Source: Tetrahymena thermophila SB210 (taxonomy: Eukaryota > Ciliophora > Oligohymenophorea > Hymenostomatida > Tetrahymenidae). Taken from it: DNA of 64,000 nucleotides. The stretch lies in NCBI RefSeq assembly GCF_000189635.1, contig NW_002476571.1, positions 714,148-778,147 of the forward strand, written 5' to 3'. The first letter of the stretch is position 1. The number at the start of each line of letters is the position of its first letter. This document shows, one piece after another, positions 25,556 through 37,480 of the stretch. The notes beneath the pieces were generated by a model. It saw only the letters and a program-made list of their open reading frames with translations. It was not told the DNA's origin and searched no databases. The position numbers and the translations under genes are program-made.

Positions 25556-26192
25556 AATGACTTGTAAGAATATATTTTTTATTTTATATTTAAATTAAAA
25601 ATCTTTTCTAAAAACATAATACTTTCATAAATAAACAATTTTGCATTTAAATTAGTTTTTTAGGGGGGGGGGTCACAGCCGGGTGCGGTCTTCATTTTTT
25701 TTTTCCCTAATAAAAATTATACCAAAAATTTTTATCCCTTTAACAAGAAAATAGTTTTGAAAATATGCGGATTTAGATTGTATATATTTATTTGCAAATC
25801 TAAAATTTTAATATTCATAAATTATTTCTGATTTTATTATAAATAATAGTCCATTAAAAATTCAAAGATAATAGCATATACAATTTGATGAATAATGTAA
25901 CAATATTTCATAAAATCTTAACTAAACGAATTTATACACTTTGAAAAATATAATTAAATGCGCATAAATAGAAAAGCGTTTTTTTATCTTGATTAAATTT
26001 CTTAATTAATTAACTCGAATCATATTTTTTAGTGGATACTAAATATAAAATATTTATATTTCTTTAGAAATTGGTGTTAATACATTGGTGTCAACAGTCT
26101 ATAATAAACATTTTTAAATAAAGATAAAACACATAAAAAAATAATTTATAGTTAAAATATTAGAAAAAACAACGTTAATCTAAACATAAAAT
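25556..26192. other. Intergenic spacer between convergent genes
   Basis: AT-rich except for a short GC-rich island at 25664-25696. The left boundary of the segmental duplication falls near 26108. No gene seen. Confidence 0.5.
25664..25710. other. GC-rich island followed by oligo-T
   Basis: A run of about nine G is followed by TCACAGCCGGGTGCGGTCTTC and then a run of about ten T. This is wholly unlike the surrounding DNA. The oligo-T after a GC-rich segment resembles a polymerase III terminator on the plus strand, but I cannot recognise an RNA. It could equally be an assembly or vector artefact. Confidence 0.4.
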
Positions 26193-28475
26193 TCATTGGC
26201 TAGAATTATTATTACTCACAATACTATTAAATAATACATTTTTTTTAGATCCATTATCTAAATTGTATTTATTTAGGCGAAAAACTTCTTGTGGCAGCAC
26301 GTTTGATTCTTCTAAGTCTGGAGCCTAGAAATTTTCATCTTTGAATAAAAATTTCTTATTTTATTAGCTGTTATCATTAATGGATAAAGGAGATAGTTCA
26401 GAGTTAACAAATCTACTTAAAACAAATTATCTTTATTATAAGTTCTAAGATTTTTTTATAATTTAAATTGGTAGATCTTCAAAGTTAGACTACTATTATT
26501 ATGGCTACTATTATTATTATTAAGCAAATCTCTCTAGTTTTTTAGCGATGCTTCTATCTAAAAGTTAAAGTAATTTCATATCTATGTTTGAAATATTTTA
26601 CTGATTCTTATAAATTTGTTAGTATGCTTTTAGCGTTTATTCAACCTTTTCATCTGCATCATAATTGAATGATCTGAGTAAATTAAATTCTGGACTTAGT
26701 TACATTGAACTCTAGTTTTACATTTCAGTTTCTTACTAATAATTATTATTGGGTGAAGAGTCTAATACTTATTAATTTAAATTTGACTGATTTTATTAAA
26801 TTTTTGATTTTTACTTTAGTTATTTCAAATGAATGTCAATTATTTCTTATGACACTTTAGGCTTAGAAATAAATTCAAATAGCTTTAGCTGATTTTCATT
26901 TAAAAAGAGGTGTTTAAATTTTTCAAATTCCAAAATCTTATTGACAATAAAGTTAATATCTGTGTATTCTGTTATTTTTTGCTGGCTGAAATCTATAAAA
27001 TTTGAAACCTTATTGCGCTTAAAACAGCTAAAGTAATGGTAAATAAAATCTTTGAATTATATGCTCAACTTATTAGTTTGGCTGATACCTTTTTTGATCT
27101 TTTAAAACAATTCATTCTTTAAAGTCTAGCCTTTATAAGATCTTTATGAAATATTGTCAGTTTACTCATTTTGTTTAGGACTACCATCTTTTTTGTTAAG
27201 TAAGGAGTTAGCCATTGGACTATCTCCATCTCTTCTTACCTTTGGACTCTCATTTTAGATAATAGAATTTTGAAGTTTTATTTTTTCATTTTTTTTAAGA
27301 TTTTCCTTGTTATTCACTTGAGATTTTTCTTCCTTAATGTAATCATTAAATTACTCTCCTTGTTTAGTCATTTAATTACTTTCATCAATTTTCTTTTCTT
27401 TCATACTAAAAGTAAATGTTTAGTTGATGAGCTCTCTTTTAAGTTGTAGCGAAGTGTATGGCTTAGCTAGTATGCAGCCAACAAAAAACAATATGTTGTA
27501 AAAACCACCAATTTAAGAAATGACCGAGCTCAGCTTAGTATATGTTCTGTTAATATTTAACTCTTTGCTTTTTTCCAAATATATTATAAGCTTGAAAATG
27601 CCTTATGAAGCATCTGTTCCTGTAATAGCTGACTGTTAAGAGAATATCAATTAGCTTTACTACTAAATATCAGAACTTATCAATCCGATATCATCATTTA
27701 CATGGGTATTCATGTATGTGAAAGATACTATTTACAAGGCATTTGTATTTACACTGTAGTAAGTACCACTTGCGTATGGTATAAAAGGATTTTAATAGTT
27801 TTCAGCTTAAACTATATAATCTGAATAATAAACATGCATTTATTTATTCTTTATTTTATTGGTTATTACTTAAGGGTCTGCACAGCCTTTGCCCTAGCAA
27901 GTAGAGATAGTAATTAAAATACCCGAATAAATATTTGTTTCAACTTAACCTTCTAAGAAGAGATTATCTATGTCTTAAATACAATAAAGCTATTCATAAT
28001 TGTAAATAGCAGTGAATTGACTCTAGAGTGAAGGAATACCAAATAGTTCTTGAGTGCAAGGTCCAACTTTTATATCATTAAAGACTGATTAATATTTAGT
28101 ATTTCCATTTTTGTCTTAAACAGGCACTTTTAACATGAATTAAGCACTTGCCTTATAAATTGTTTCATCCATAAAAGGATTTTAGTTAGCATCCAAAATA
28201 CCAAAAGCAAAAATAAAATTATTTCTATTTAAATTAACTCTTGAAGGTATTTTTAGCTCATTTTACTGAATTACTTAAGGGTTTTCCTTTCTATAAATGA
28301 CCAAACCAGCGCTTATAGCCATGTAAGCAAGTACAGCAAATACAATCAAAGAAACAAAACCGCCAATTTTTGTTGTAAATTTATCTTTTGAATGAAAACT
28401 TATTTGGATAGGAACTCCAAAAATGTCTAGCCCATTTAGCATAGAGTTCATGCCTGAGCTTGTTTTAGAAATCAT
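26193..28475 (-). CDS. Two-TM ciliate membrane protein, paralogue 1, 760 aa
   Basis: Single exon of 761 codons from ATG 28475 to TGA 26195-26193; I scanned the frame and found no internal TGA. A short cytoplasmic N-terminus contains MLNGLDIFGVPIQISFHSKD. The first membrane helix lies at about residues 38-61 (GGFVSLIVFAVLAYMAISAG). A loop of about 250 residues follows, with few cysteines and typical YRKENPQVIQQNELKIPSR and GPCTQELFGIPSLQSQF stretches. A second helix is at about 312-335 (SQIGGFYNILFFVGCILA). The remaining 400 or more residues are cytoplasmic, Lys/Gln/Ser-rich, and include a polyglutamine tract coded entirely by TAA/TAG. I know this architecture only as an uncharacterised expanded family in ciliates; no function is assigned. 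A close paralogue lies at 37481-39799. Confidence 0.85.
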
Positions 28476-31237
28476 TTTTTATATTTAGTAGAAGTTATTT
28501 AATAATTGTTTTTTATTTATTTTTTAATTATTTAAATTATTGAGTGATTAATCTAGCAGATTTAATAGCACAGTGAGTTATTTATTGTTTTTTATATGGT
28601 CAATTTAATAAGAAAACTGTCAATTATTTAATTTACTGATTTTAATTTCGTAAAATAACTTTTCTTCGCTTATATTTTTATGCTTTTATTTAATCTAAAT
28701 TACTTGTTTTTTTGCTATTTAAATTTTATTTGTTTGATGATGAATATAATTAACGAAAAATTAAAATTCTGACTTAATAATTTTAATCATAATATCATTG
28801 ATTTTTTGTAGAAAGAAATATATGAAATTCAAAAAAAACTGAATTAAAATTTATCAATAGAAGAAATTTAGTTTAGAGACTAACACTTGAGTTTGTTTTA
28901 AAAACAATCTTTCCTCTTAAAAATAATATTGATAATTTTAATATTTAAATTATTTGTACTATTGATTAGCATAAATTAGTAGAGCAAATATTGAGTTAGT
29001 GAGTTTATTTATTTTAAGATAATTAGTAAAATATGAATAAGTTGATGATTTTCGCCTAGCATTTTAAAGTAATAAAATATCTACTCCTAACCATTAACCT
29101 TTTTGCAATTCTTTGGTTTATTTGTTTTTTCTATTTTTGAGGTAATAATAGCTAAAAAGTAAAATACTGGTTTAATAATAATTTAATTATTAATTTTCTT
29201 TTTTACAGAAACTTTTGGATTTCAAACACTGAATGAATATACTAGGTAAGGTAACTAATATGTAAAAATATTATAAATTTTTGTTAACTAAATATGTTTA
29301 ATAATAGATTTTTGTTGCTTTTTTATTTTTTGGCCTTTATTGAACTTCTAAATTTTTTAAATAATGCATATTTAACTGTTTAGGAATAGAGAGTAAGCCA
29401 TAAGCATCAATTTTGAATAAGTCTGTTTAGTAAAAAAAAGTATAATTTGTAACATATAATTTTTTACAAAACAAGTAAATTTTATCTAAATGTAATATTT
29501 GTTAAGAGTTAATTAATTTATGAACTAATTTTTTTTATTTATTAATTTTTATTCATTTGAATTTGCAATTAGAAACCCATAAGCTAAAATTAGGCTTGAA
29601 GATTTTCTTTAAAAAATAGTACTATCTATTTATAATCATTTTAGTAAAATTAGTAATACATTATAAGGTCAAAAAAGTAGATAGACTATAATTAATCTAG
29701 CAATTTCTAAAATTTGTTAAAAGTAAAGGTTCTTTCCTTATGGCTCATTCTTTTTCAAATTAAGTTGGCATTTAAAAAATTGATGGTTTGTTTTACATAT
29801 TAATTTAATTAGCTTTGAAAGTTGTCCTTTTCTAATTAATTTCAAATAAGCATTGAGTTGTATTAGCTATTAGAAAAATGTTTAGATAACAATAAAAAAT
29901 ATGAATAATTTACATTAAATAATCATCAAAAAAATTTAGAAATCGCTTTACTCTTAATAGGAATTTAAATTTTCATTATGAATTTTGACAACTTTAATCA
30001 AATTTAAAAATGCAAGTAATATTTTAATTATTTTTTATTCTAAAAATAAAATAATATATTGGTAAGCTATTCATAAATATTTAAAAAATACAACTATTGC
30101 AAGAGACTTGTTGATTTTTTAAATTTTAATAAATTCGTTGCATATTTTGTTATTTAACTTTTGTGTTATTTCTGAATAACACATGCGACTTTTTAAATAA
30201 TATTAAAATTTCTGATGAAATTTATTCCTGTTTATTGTTTTAACTAACTATTGATAGTAAAAATTAATTCAGTGATATATAGATCTCATTCTACTCATCA
30301 ATTATATATGAAGAAATTTAAAAAATAATTAGTTAACTATCTTCTAATTTTTGACCAGAAATTTAATCGATTAGGAGTAAACAAATATAATTAATTGAAA
30401 AATAAAAATTATATTTATTTAGATAACTCGAACATTAATTAATATACCCAAATTAATTTTAATATTTTTATTTAATTATTATAAATCAAGTAACCATCAA
30501 TTAAGAGTATCGATTCTTACTTTAGAATTTATATAAAAAAATAATATTTTTACACAAAAAAATATAACCTGAGAATATTATAATCTTACTGATTAATTTA
30601 AATAGATATCAAAAGAAAGATTTTATGTTATTAAAATGAATAATTAATTTGTAGTAATATTCTATATAAAGTACTATTTTTAAATTACTTTATTAGTCAT
30701 TATAATAAAAAATTATTTTAATAAAATTATAACTTATTATTAAAATGAAATATATTTATTCTACCTCTTTCATTTAAAAAAAATTATTGAATTAATTCTG
30801 TTTATTTACTTTAACTTATATTTGATATATAATTGTTATAAAAATATATTAATACATATCATAATCAATTAGTAAATTTAGAAATTATAATGGAATAAAA
30901 GCTAGTTAATTACAACAAAAATTTAATAACTTTTAAATAATTTAAGAATAAAAAAAATATAAAAAAGCAAAGTAAGTAAGTATTTAGCTAATAATATAAT
31001 ATTCAAAAATTTATTATTAATAAAAGCAATGATAATATAAAAACTGACTACTTAAAATTTTATTATTTAATATTAATTACTTTTTTAAACTAAGAAAAAT
31101 GTGAAAATTATTGAGATATTTATCAAAATAGTTAATAAAATATCAATTTTTATATTAATTTTCGTTATACTTTCTTCAGAAAATTTAACAAAAACAAAAA
31201 AATTTGTATAAAACTTTTAATTTATTTATTTATTTCA
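28476..31237. other. Duplicated non-coding flank, left copy
   Basis: No gene seen on either strand. Blocks throughout match 39800-43824 in order, for example TTTAGGAATAGAGAGTAAGC near 29379 and 40669. It is the upstream flank of paralogue 1 and part of the segmental duplication. The unit that is triplicated at 41.4-43.3 kb occurs once here (about 29990-30660). Confidence 0.65.
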
Positions 31238-31490
31238 TCTTAATCTTTTTTTAAAAAATGCAGCTATCTTCTTACAGCTAATAATAACTAAAAACTGATT
31301 ACCATAAAGTAGAAAAATGAATTTGTTTTTTATAATTTTCAAAGATAAATATTCTTATCTTTAATATATTTTTGGCTTATAATTGTAAAAATCATTAAAT
31401 AAATCATTAGATACAGAATAGCTGTCATTACAGTTTTAATTTTTTTAATTCTTAAATTTGCAGAAAATTGGCTATTTCTTAAAAATTTTT
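31238..31490 (-). pseudogene. Truncated relic of the 653-aa multi-pass protein gene
   Basis: Matches the last part of the gene at 43825-45991. Read on the minus strand it has YSVSNDLFN, then the tail region ending in a KKRLR-like segment and the same TGA context. Frame-breaking changes, including an early TGA in the aligned part, show it is dead. Similarity fades near 31490, so the upstream exons were never copied or have been lost. It sits at the far end of the left duplication copy. Confidence 0.7.
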
Positions 31491-31983
31491 ACAAATTATT
31501 TAGATATTTCAAATAAAATTTCTAAAACTAGGTAAAAGTAAATAAATAAATATAATAGGTTGTAAGAAAATTCATGTCCTATTGAAAACAATTTGCTAAT
31601 ATGGCATTTCAAAAATATAAAATGTTTGGCATTTACAGATTTAAACCACCTCTATCTGAATTAAGTATTAAAGTTTTAATATATTTAAGTACAGTTTGAA
31701 AAATTAATTTCTTTCTATTTTTAACTTGAAATAAAATTAGAAAATTAAGTTATGAAATTAATTTTGTATGAGCTTTATTCTCTTATTTATCATTTAGATT
31801 TAAAAATATTAATAACAAAGTAATAAATTATTTTAAATTTGAATTAAAATTTAGTTAATTATTATGAGCAATAATCATTAAATCATACAAAGTAATAGAA
31901 ATTTTATAATAGCTTTTAAAAAATATTTCACATCAAATGAAACCTAATATAAATTTTTATTTTTTTAAGCATATAAATAGAAT

Positions 31984-32588
31984 ATGGGACGCTTCTAAAA
32001 AGGAGAAAATCTAATAGCTCAGCCAAAAGCAGGTAAGAGAAAGATTATAATATGAAGATTTATTCTAGAGTAGATTTCTATTGATAGGTTTCATACATAG
32101 TCTCTGTATACATATGAAAAATAAATACTTAGATGCTTTGGAAGATATAGACTACAGAGAACATTAATCTGATGAAAAATATTTATGAAAATATCAATAG
32201 TCTGATATACAGAAATATAATGAGAAGAATAAGAAAATTTTTAAAGAGAAAGTATACTTTCTTATAGACAGTAACTATCTTTTGTTAACAGTTAATATAA
32301 GAATAGAAGCATTTAAATTCTGAAGAAGGTATTTAATACCTATTCCTTGATGGAATGAAAGATATTAGTTAGAGTGAATGTTTTTTAATAGAGAGTTTTA
32401 AAGATTTAATTATAATATAAAGATTATAATAGTAGGAGATTAAAGAATCAATATATCAATTCAGAGGATGCTAAGAAAATGTTTTTGGAAAGTTGAAGGA
32501 GTTACTTAAAAGAAACCAGATATATTATAATATGGAAAAGTTACAAAAAAACATAAAGGTATGGTATTAAAGTTGTAAAACATAATGA
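31984..32588 (+). pseudogene. Unidentified broken gene or multi-exon fragment
   Basis: Begins ATGGGACGC (MGRFQKGENLIAQPKA) with a good GTAAG donor after it. Downstream two frames on the same strand alternate in looking coding. One reads DALEDIDYREHQSDEKYL then hits TGA. The other is open for 152 codons (32133-32588) and contains IMRRIRKFLKRKYTFL, YLFLDGMKDISQSECFL and ENVFGKLKELLKRNQ. The alternation suggests indels. It abuts the transposase relic and could be a second gene of the same or another mobile element. No family recognised. Confidence 0.35.
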
Positions 32589-32749
32589 TGTTTCTGAAAT
32601 GGAAATGACTACTCACATAATACTTATGATTTTGAGAGAGTTTAAGCGATTAAAACTAATGAGAGAAAATTATGTAGAGATTTTAACAAAAATCTATAAT
32701 AGACTGTATGTATAGTAAGTATTAGATAACTAAGAAAAGATGAAATACT

Positions 32750-33105
32750 CTTCACATGTATTCTATTTGTATGTAGCCTTGAAAAAGGCAGTAAGTACCC
32801 TAGTGTACTCTATATAATAGAATGTTTTACTGTTTATAAAAATGGATTATTAATCTTAAAATAATAGATGTGAAATAGATAATAATTAACAATTTGACTC
32901 AAAATATTTGGAAGAATTATGAGAGGTACTAAGGTTTCTTTGTGTCTAGCATTCACAGGGATTAGAATCGTCCTCTAGAAAGGATGTACTCTCTTAGTAG
33001 CGCAAAATACCCATTGTGTCCTTATAAGAATCCTACCACGATTGTATTTTCTGTTAAAGGTACTCTCATCGATTTTTGCGATTTATCCCTTCTCTCCTAA
33101 TTAAA
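32750..33105 (-). mobile_element. Decayed DDE transposase of the ISXO2 / Merlin type
   Basis: On the minus strand a frame reads QIAKIDESTFNRKYNRGR, then TQWVFCATKR, ILIPVNARHKETLVPLI, and later TVKHSIIQS and RLHTNRIH. The order and spacing match the IS1595/ISXO2-like transposase core found in eukaryotic Merlin elements: EIDES-x-F-x-KRKYNRGR, then QWVFGG, FLVPV-x-x-R-x-x-x-TL-x-P-I, VNHS and HTN-x-IE. The first catalytic aspartate (IDES) is present. The segment that should hold the second one (SDxWxAY) is not recognisable. It is slightly richer in GC than its surroundings. Terminal inverted repeats were not identified. A dead copy is the likely reading. Confidence 0.75.
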
Positions 33106-33361
33106 ATATAAACTTATGTTTTAATTAAGTTTCAAAAGATATAGATAGAAAATTGTAATTTTATATAGGCTTAAATTATGGTATTTAAGATAGATATTTT
33201 TAAGGAGACTGATTTATTAATTAATTAATATATCTTTTTAGGATGGTACAAATTAAATAAGAATATTTAAAAAAAGTTAATCAAGAAGTTTTAATTAATC
33301 AAAATTATTAATTTCTGATAATAATTAATTAATTAACTAACTAATAATAAAAAAAATATTA

Positions 33362-36300
33362 ATGGCTAATAAAGAAAAAAAAATGAATTAATAGAATAAC
33401 TCTTTTAATAATCTAGAAGATGTAACCATCATTATTTATTTTATTTATTATTATAAAACCTTTTTTTTAAATAAAAAGTTAATAAAATCTAACTTGAAAG
33501 CTCTAACTCATATTGACTTACAGTTAAAGTAAGAAATATATATATTTATATATTTATTTATTAATTTTTAATCTTAAATTTTTAAAAGCAATATTAATTT
33601 ATTTTAACAAAAATAAAAAAATATTTTAAAAGTTTTTCTCTTTTTTATAAATTTACAAAATAAATTAGAATAAATAAAATTTCATATCTTTCATTCATTC
33701 ATAAATTAAATTTTTTTGTTATTATTTATAAAATAAATAGAAATTGTACTCTTAGTAAAGAATAAGTTGCTTAGCTTAACACTTCTTTAGTCTAATGTTA
33801 AAAATTAGAATCTTTACAATTAAATCTTAAGTAATAATTTAACTTAATTATCTTAAATATCATAATTGATTACTTTTTATTATCAATCTAATATTTAGTA
33901 AGGAAGATATTTCAGATGATTAGATAAAATAATTATTTGCTGAATTACCCTACTTAAAATATTTTGTTGAAACTGATAATAATATGAGGTAAATATATTT
34001 TTTATATTAATAAATCTTTAATTTAGCCAACAAATTGTTTAATAAATTATAATATTGTCTTTTTACTCTTGATATTTCTTCTATAAATAAAAANNNNNNN
34101 NNNNNNNNNNNNNNNNNNNNNNNNNNNNNNNNNNNNNNNNNNNNNNNNNNNNNNNNNNNNNNNNNNNNNNNNNNNNNNNNNNNNNNNNNNNNNTTGAAAT
34201 TTAAGGAAATATTCTGTAAGAAGAAACAATGAGTAATCTAATTAATCTCAAAAGTTTAGACTTAAGATTAGAGTATTCTTTTTTTATTTTATCTTTTTAA
34301 TATAAATAATTAATCTTTCAAAACTCATTAAAATTTGTCATTATTTATTTTTAATAAATTATTTTAAATAATTTTTAAATAAAAGTGGAAAATAAATTGG
34401 TGATAGAATAGAATAGAAAAACTCGCACATATAAATGCACTCAGAATACATCTTAAAATTTATTTTTATTATATTTATATAAATAATTTTTATTTATTTT
34501 TAGGTATTTTCATAATTATTAATTTTTAATAATTCAATCAATATCTGATTTTTGAATATTTAATATACACCCTGTTTCCTCTTTTTATCATTAATTCCAG
34601 AACAATTTGGTAATTTAATAACCTTTTTCTATTGGAAATGAAATTGGAGATAAAGGGGCTTAAAATATTGGATTAGGTTTAAGGAATTGCACTCAACTTA
34701 TAAATTTAAAATTTATTAAAAAGTAAATTTTATTTATTACTTTTGAAAAAAATTATGTAAAAGCTTTATTATTCAAACTGAATTAAATAAGCTTAAAATT
34801 AAAAAAATATAAAGTCTCTAACTTTAATTATTTCATTTATAAAAGCGCAAATTAAATTGGGGATGATGGAGCTTCTACTATTGGTACAGCACTTGGGAAC
34901 TGCAAGTTCCTTACTAATCTTGTTTTTGTTATTTCGTAAAAAAGATTTTATATTTATTTATTGATAACTTAAAAAATTTGAATTACTTTTTTTACTTTGA
35001 TTTAAAATTTCAAATCAAATTTAAATAGTGAATAAATAGATTTATTTTGTTTGAAAAGGTAAAATTAAATTGGTGATAGAGGAGCACAAAATATTGGATT
35101 AGGTTTGAGTAACTGCACTCAACTTACAAATTTAAAATTTTGGATAGAGTAAATTCATCTCATTTATTACTTTTGAATAAAATTATGAAAAACTTTTTCA
35201 TTCAAACTGAATTAAATAAATTTAAAATTTATAAAATAAATGCTTTTAACTTTAATTAAATGTGATTTTCATTTATAAAAGCTCAAATTAAATTGGGGAT
35301 GATGGAGCTTCTACTATTGGTACAGCACTTGGGAACTGCAAGTTCCTTACAAATCTTGGTTTTGTTATTTCGTAAAAAAGATTTTATATTTATTTATTGA
35401 TAACTTAAAAAATTTGAATCACTTTTTTTACTTTGATTTAAATGTCAAATCAAATTTAAATAGTTAATAAATTAATTTATTTTGTTTGAAAAGGGAAAAT
35501 TAAATTGGTGATAGAGGAGCACAAAATATTGGATTAGGTTTGAGTAACTGCACTCAACTCACAAATTTAAAATTTTGGATAGGGTAAATTCATCTCATTT
35601 ATTACTTTTGAATAAAATTATGAAAAACTTTTTCATTCAAACTAAATTAAATAAATTTAAAATTTATAAAATAAATGCTTTTAACTTTAATTAAGTGATT
35701 TTCATTTATAAAAGCTAAAATTAAATTGGGGATGATGGAGCTTCTACTATTGGTACAGCACTTGGGAACTGCAAGTTCCTTACTAATCTTGTTTTTGATA
35801 TTTCGTAAAAAAGATTTTATATTTATTTATTGATAACTTAAAAAGTTTGAATTACTTTTTTTACTTTGATTTAAATGTCAAATCAAATTTAAATAGTTAA
35901 TAAATTAATTTATTTTGTTTGAAAAGGGAAAATTAAATTGGTGATAGAGGAGCACAAAATATTGGATTTGGTTTGAGTAACTGTACTCAACTCACAAATT
36001 TAGAATTTTTGATAGGGTAAATTTATTACTTTTGAATAAAATTATGAAAAACTTTTTCATTCAAACTAAATTAAATAAATTTAAAATTTATAAAATAAAT
36101 GCTTTTAACTTTAATTAAGTGATTTTCATTTATAAAAGCTCAAATTAAATTGGGGATGATGGAGCTTCTACTATTGGTACAGCACTTGGGAACTGCAAGT
36201 TCCTTACTAATCTTGTTTTTGATATTTAGTAAAAAAGATTTTATATTTATTTATTGATAACTTAAAAAGTTTGAATTACTTTTTTTACTTTGATTTAAAT

Positions 36301-37010
36301 TTCAAATCAAATTTAAATAGTGAATAAATTGATTTATTTTGTTTGAAAAGGGAAAATGAAATTGGTGATAGAGGAACATAAAATATTGGATTAGGTTTGA
36401 GTAAATGCTCTTAACTTACAAATTTAAGTTTTATATCAGAGTAAATTTTATTTATTATTTTTGAAAAAAATTAAATTAAAGTATTTAAGATATTAATTAA
36501 AATATCTTTTTTTTTAGTAATGATGATATATTTCTAAAATCAAGTGAAATCATTAACTGTAAAAACATAAAGTTATTAAAAATAGGGTAATTAATTTTTT
36601 TTATTTGATAATATTAGAAATAATTTTTATCTAAAAATTAAATTTAAATTTGAAAAAACATATAGATATTTCAAAAGATTGGCTTAAAAAATAAAAAGAT
36701 TAGTTAAATTAATTGTAGAAAATGAAGATTGAATTACTAAAATTAATAATTAAATATTAATTTATTAACATTACATATTATTATAACAATAAATATAAAA
36801 TATAAAAGTTTTATAATGAGTATATATTTTAATCTTTAATTGCATTTCATAAAAAAGAATTGATTGAATATCAGAATTTAATTATCATTTAGTAAAATTA
36901 ATAAAATGTTGAATATATATGCTATATAGGATAAAATCTTTCTTTTGTATCTACTATATTAACTATTTGCAAAATAAAAACTGTATTAATTTACTTTTTT
37001 AATCTTTAGG
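33362..37010 (+). CDS. LRR protein with near-identical tandem repeat exons; contains assembly gap; 3' end uncertain
   Basis: Exon 1 (33362-33528) starts at ATG and ends NLKALTHIDLQL. A 90-base LRR exon is at 33899-33988. The N gap 34094-34193 cuts the next, whose 3' part is 34194-34272. An A-type exon ends at 34722 with no clear AG acceptor. Then come clean 90-base exons at 34846-34935, 35059-35148, 35282-35371, 35494-35583, 35715-35804, 35927-36016, 36139-36228 and 36351-36440, and a 69-base exon at 36518-36586. All share the same phase. Two types alternate: A (NQIGDRGAQNIGLGLSNC) and B (NQIGDDGASTIGTALGNC). They form ribonuclease-inhibitor-type repeats, probably a protein-binding solenoid. 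A further coding-like segment starts at 37010 ([18 protein letters not shown]) and runs into a TATG microsatellite, so the true end is not fixed. Confidence 0.75.
34094..34193. other. Assembly gap (100 N)
   Basis: A run of exactly 100 N, so probably of arbitrary length. It interrupts an LRR exon of the surrounding gene. Confidence 1.
34633..36440. repeat. ~430-base tandem array of paired LRR exons and introns
   Basis: About four and a half units, each holding one A exon, an intron, one B exon and an intron. B exons start at 34846, 35282, 35715 and 36139, giving periods of 436, 433 and 424. Introns are as similar as exons, for instance GTAAAAAAGATTTTATATTT after every B exon, which points to recent unequal crossing-over. 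Confidence 0.95.
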
Positions 37011-37110
37011 TATCTTCAATTAATTATATTTAACAATTTACAAGATTTAAAGATTAGTAGAAATTTGAAATTTTTTTAAAACTCCATAAAAAATTGTTCA
37101 CAAAACATAA

Positions 37111-37184
37111 TGTATGTATGTATGTATGTATGTATGTATGTATGTATGTATGTATGTATGTATGTATGTATGTATGTATGTATG
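37111..37184. repeat. (TATG)n microsatellite
   Basis: About 18 uninterrupted TATG units. In the frame entering from 37010 it would encode a repeating Met-Tyr-Val-Cys pattern. Confidence 0.95.
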
Positions 37185-37480
37185 ATAGTGACACTTAATA
37201 TTTAGAATAAAAAAATTGAAAATATTTACTAAGTATATTTTTTAAAAATAATTATCTAGATTAAATTTAATGCCTTTTTTATAAGAACCAAATTACTTAT
37301 ATTTAATGATTTCCTTTCTTAAAATTTTAAAGGATTTGAATTATTTTTTTGTAAAATTATCTTAATTATTGGGCAAAAACAATAAATTTAAAACATTTTT
37401 AAACAAAGATAAAACACATATAAAAAAATAATTTATCTTTAAAATATTAGAAAAAATAATATTAATATAAACATAAAAAT

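Noticed and set aside
32940-33350. Long plus-strand open frame under the ciliate code
   Set aside because: It is the complement of the transposase relic; the minus-strand reading matches a known family order and the plus-strand reading matches nothing.
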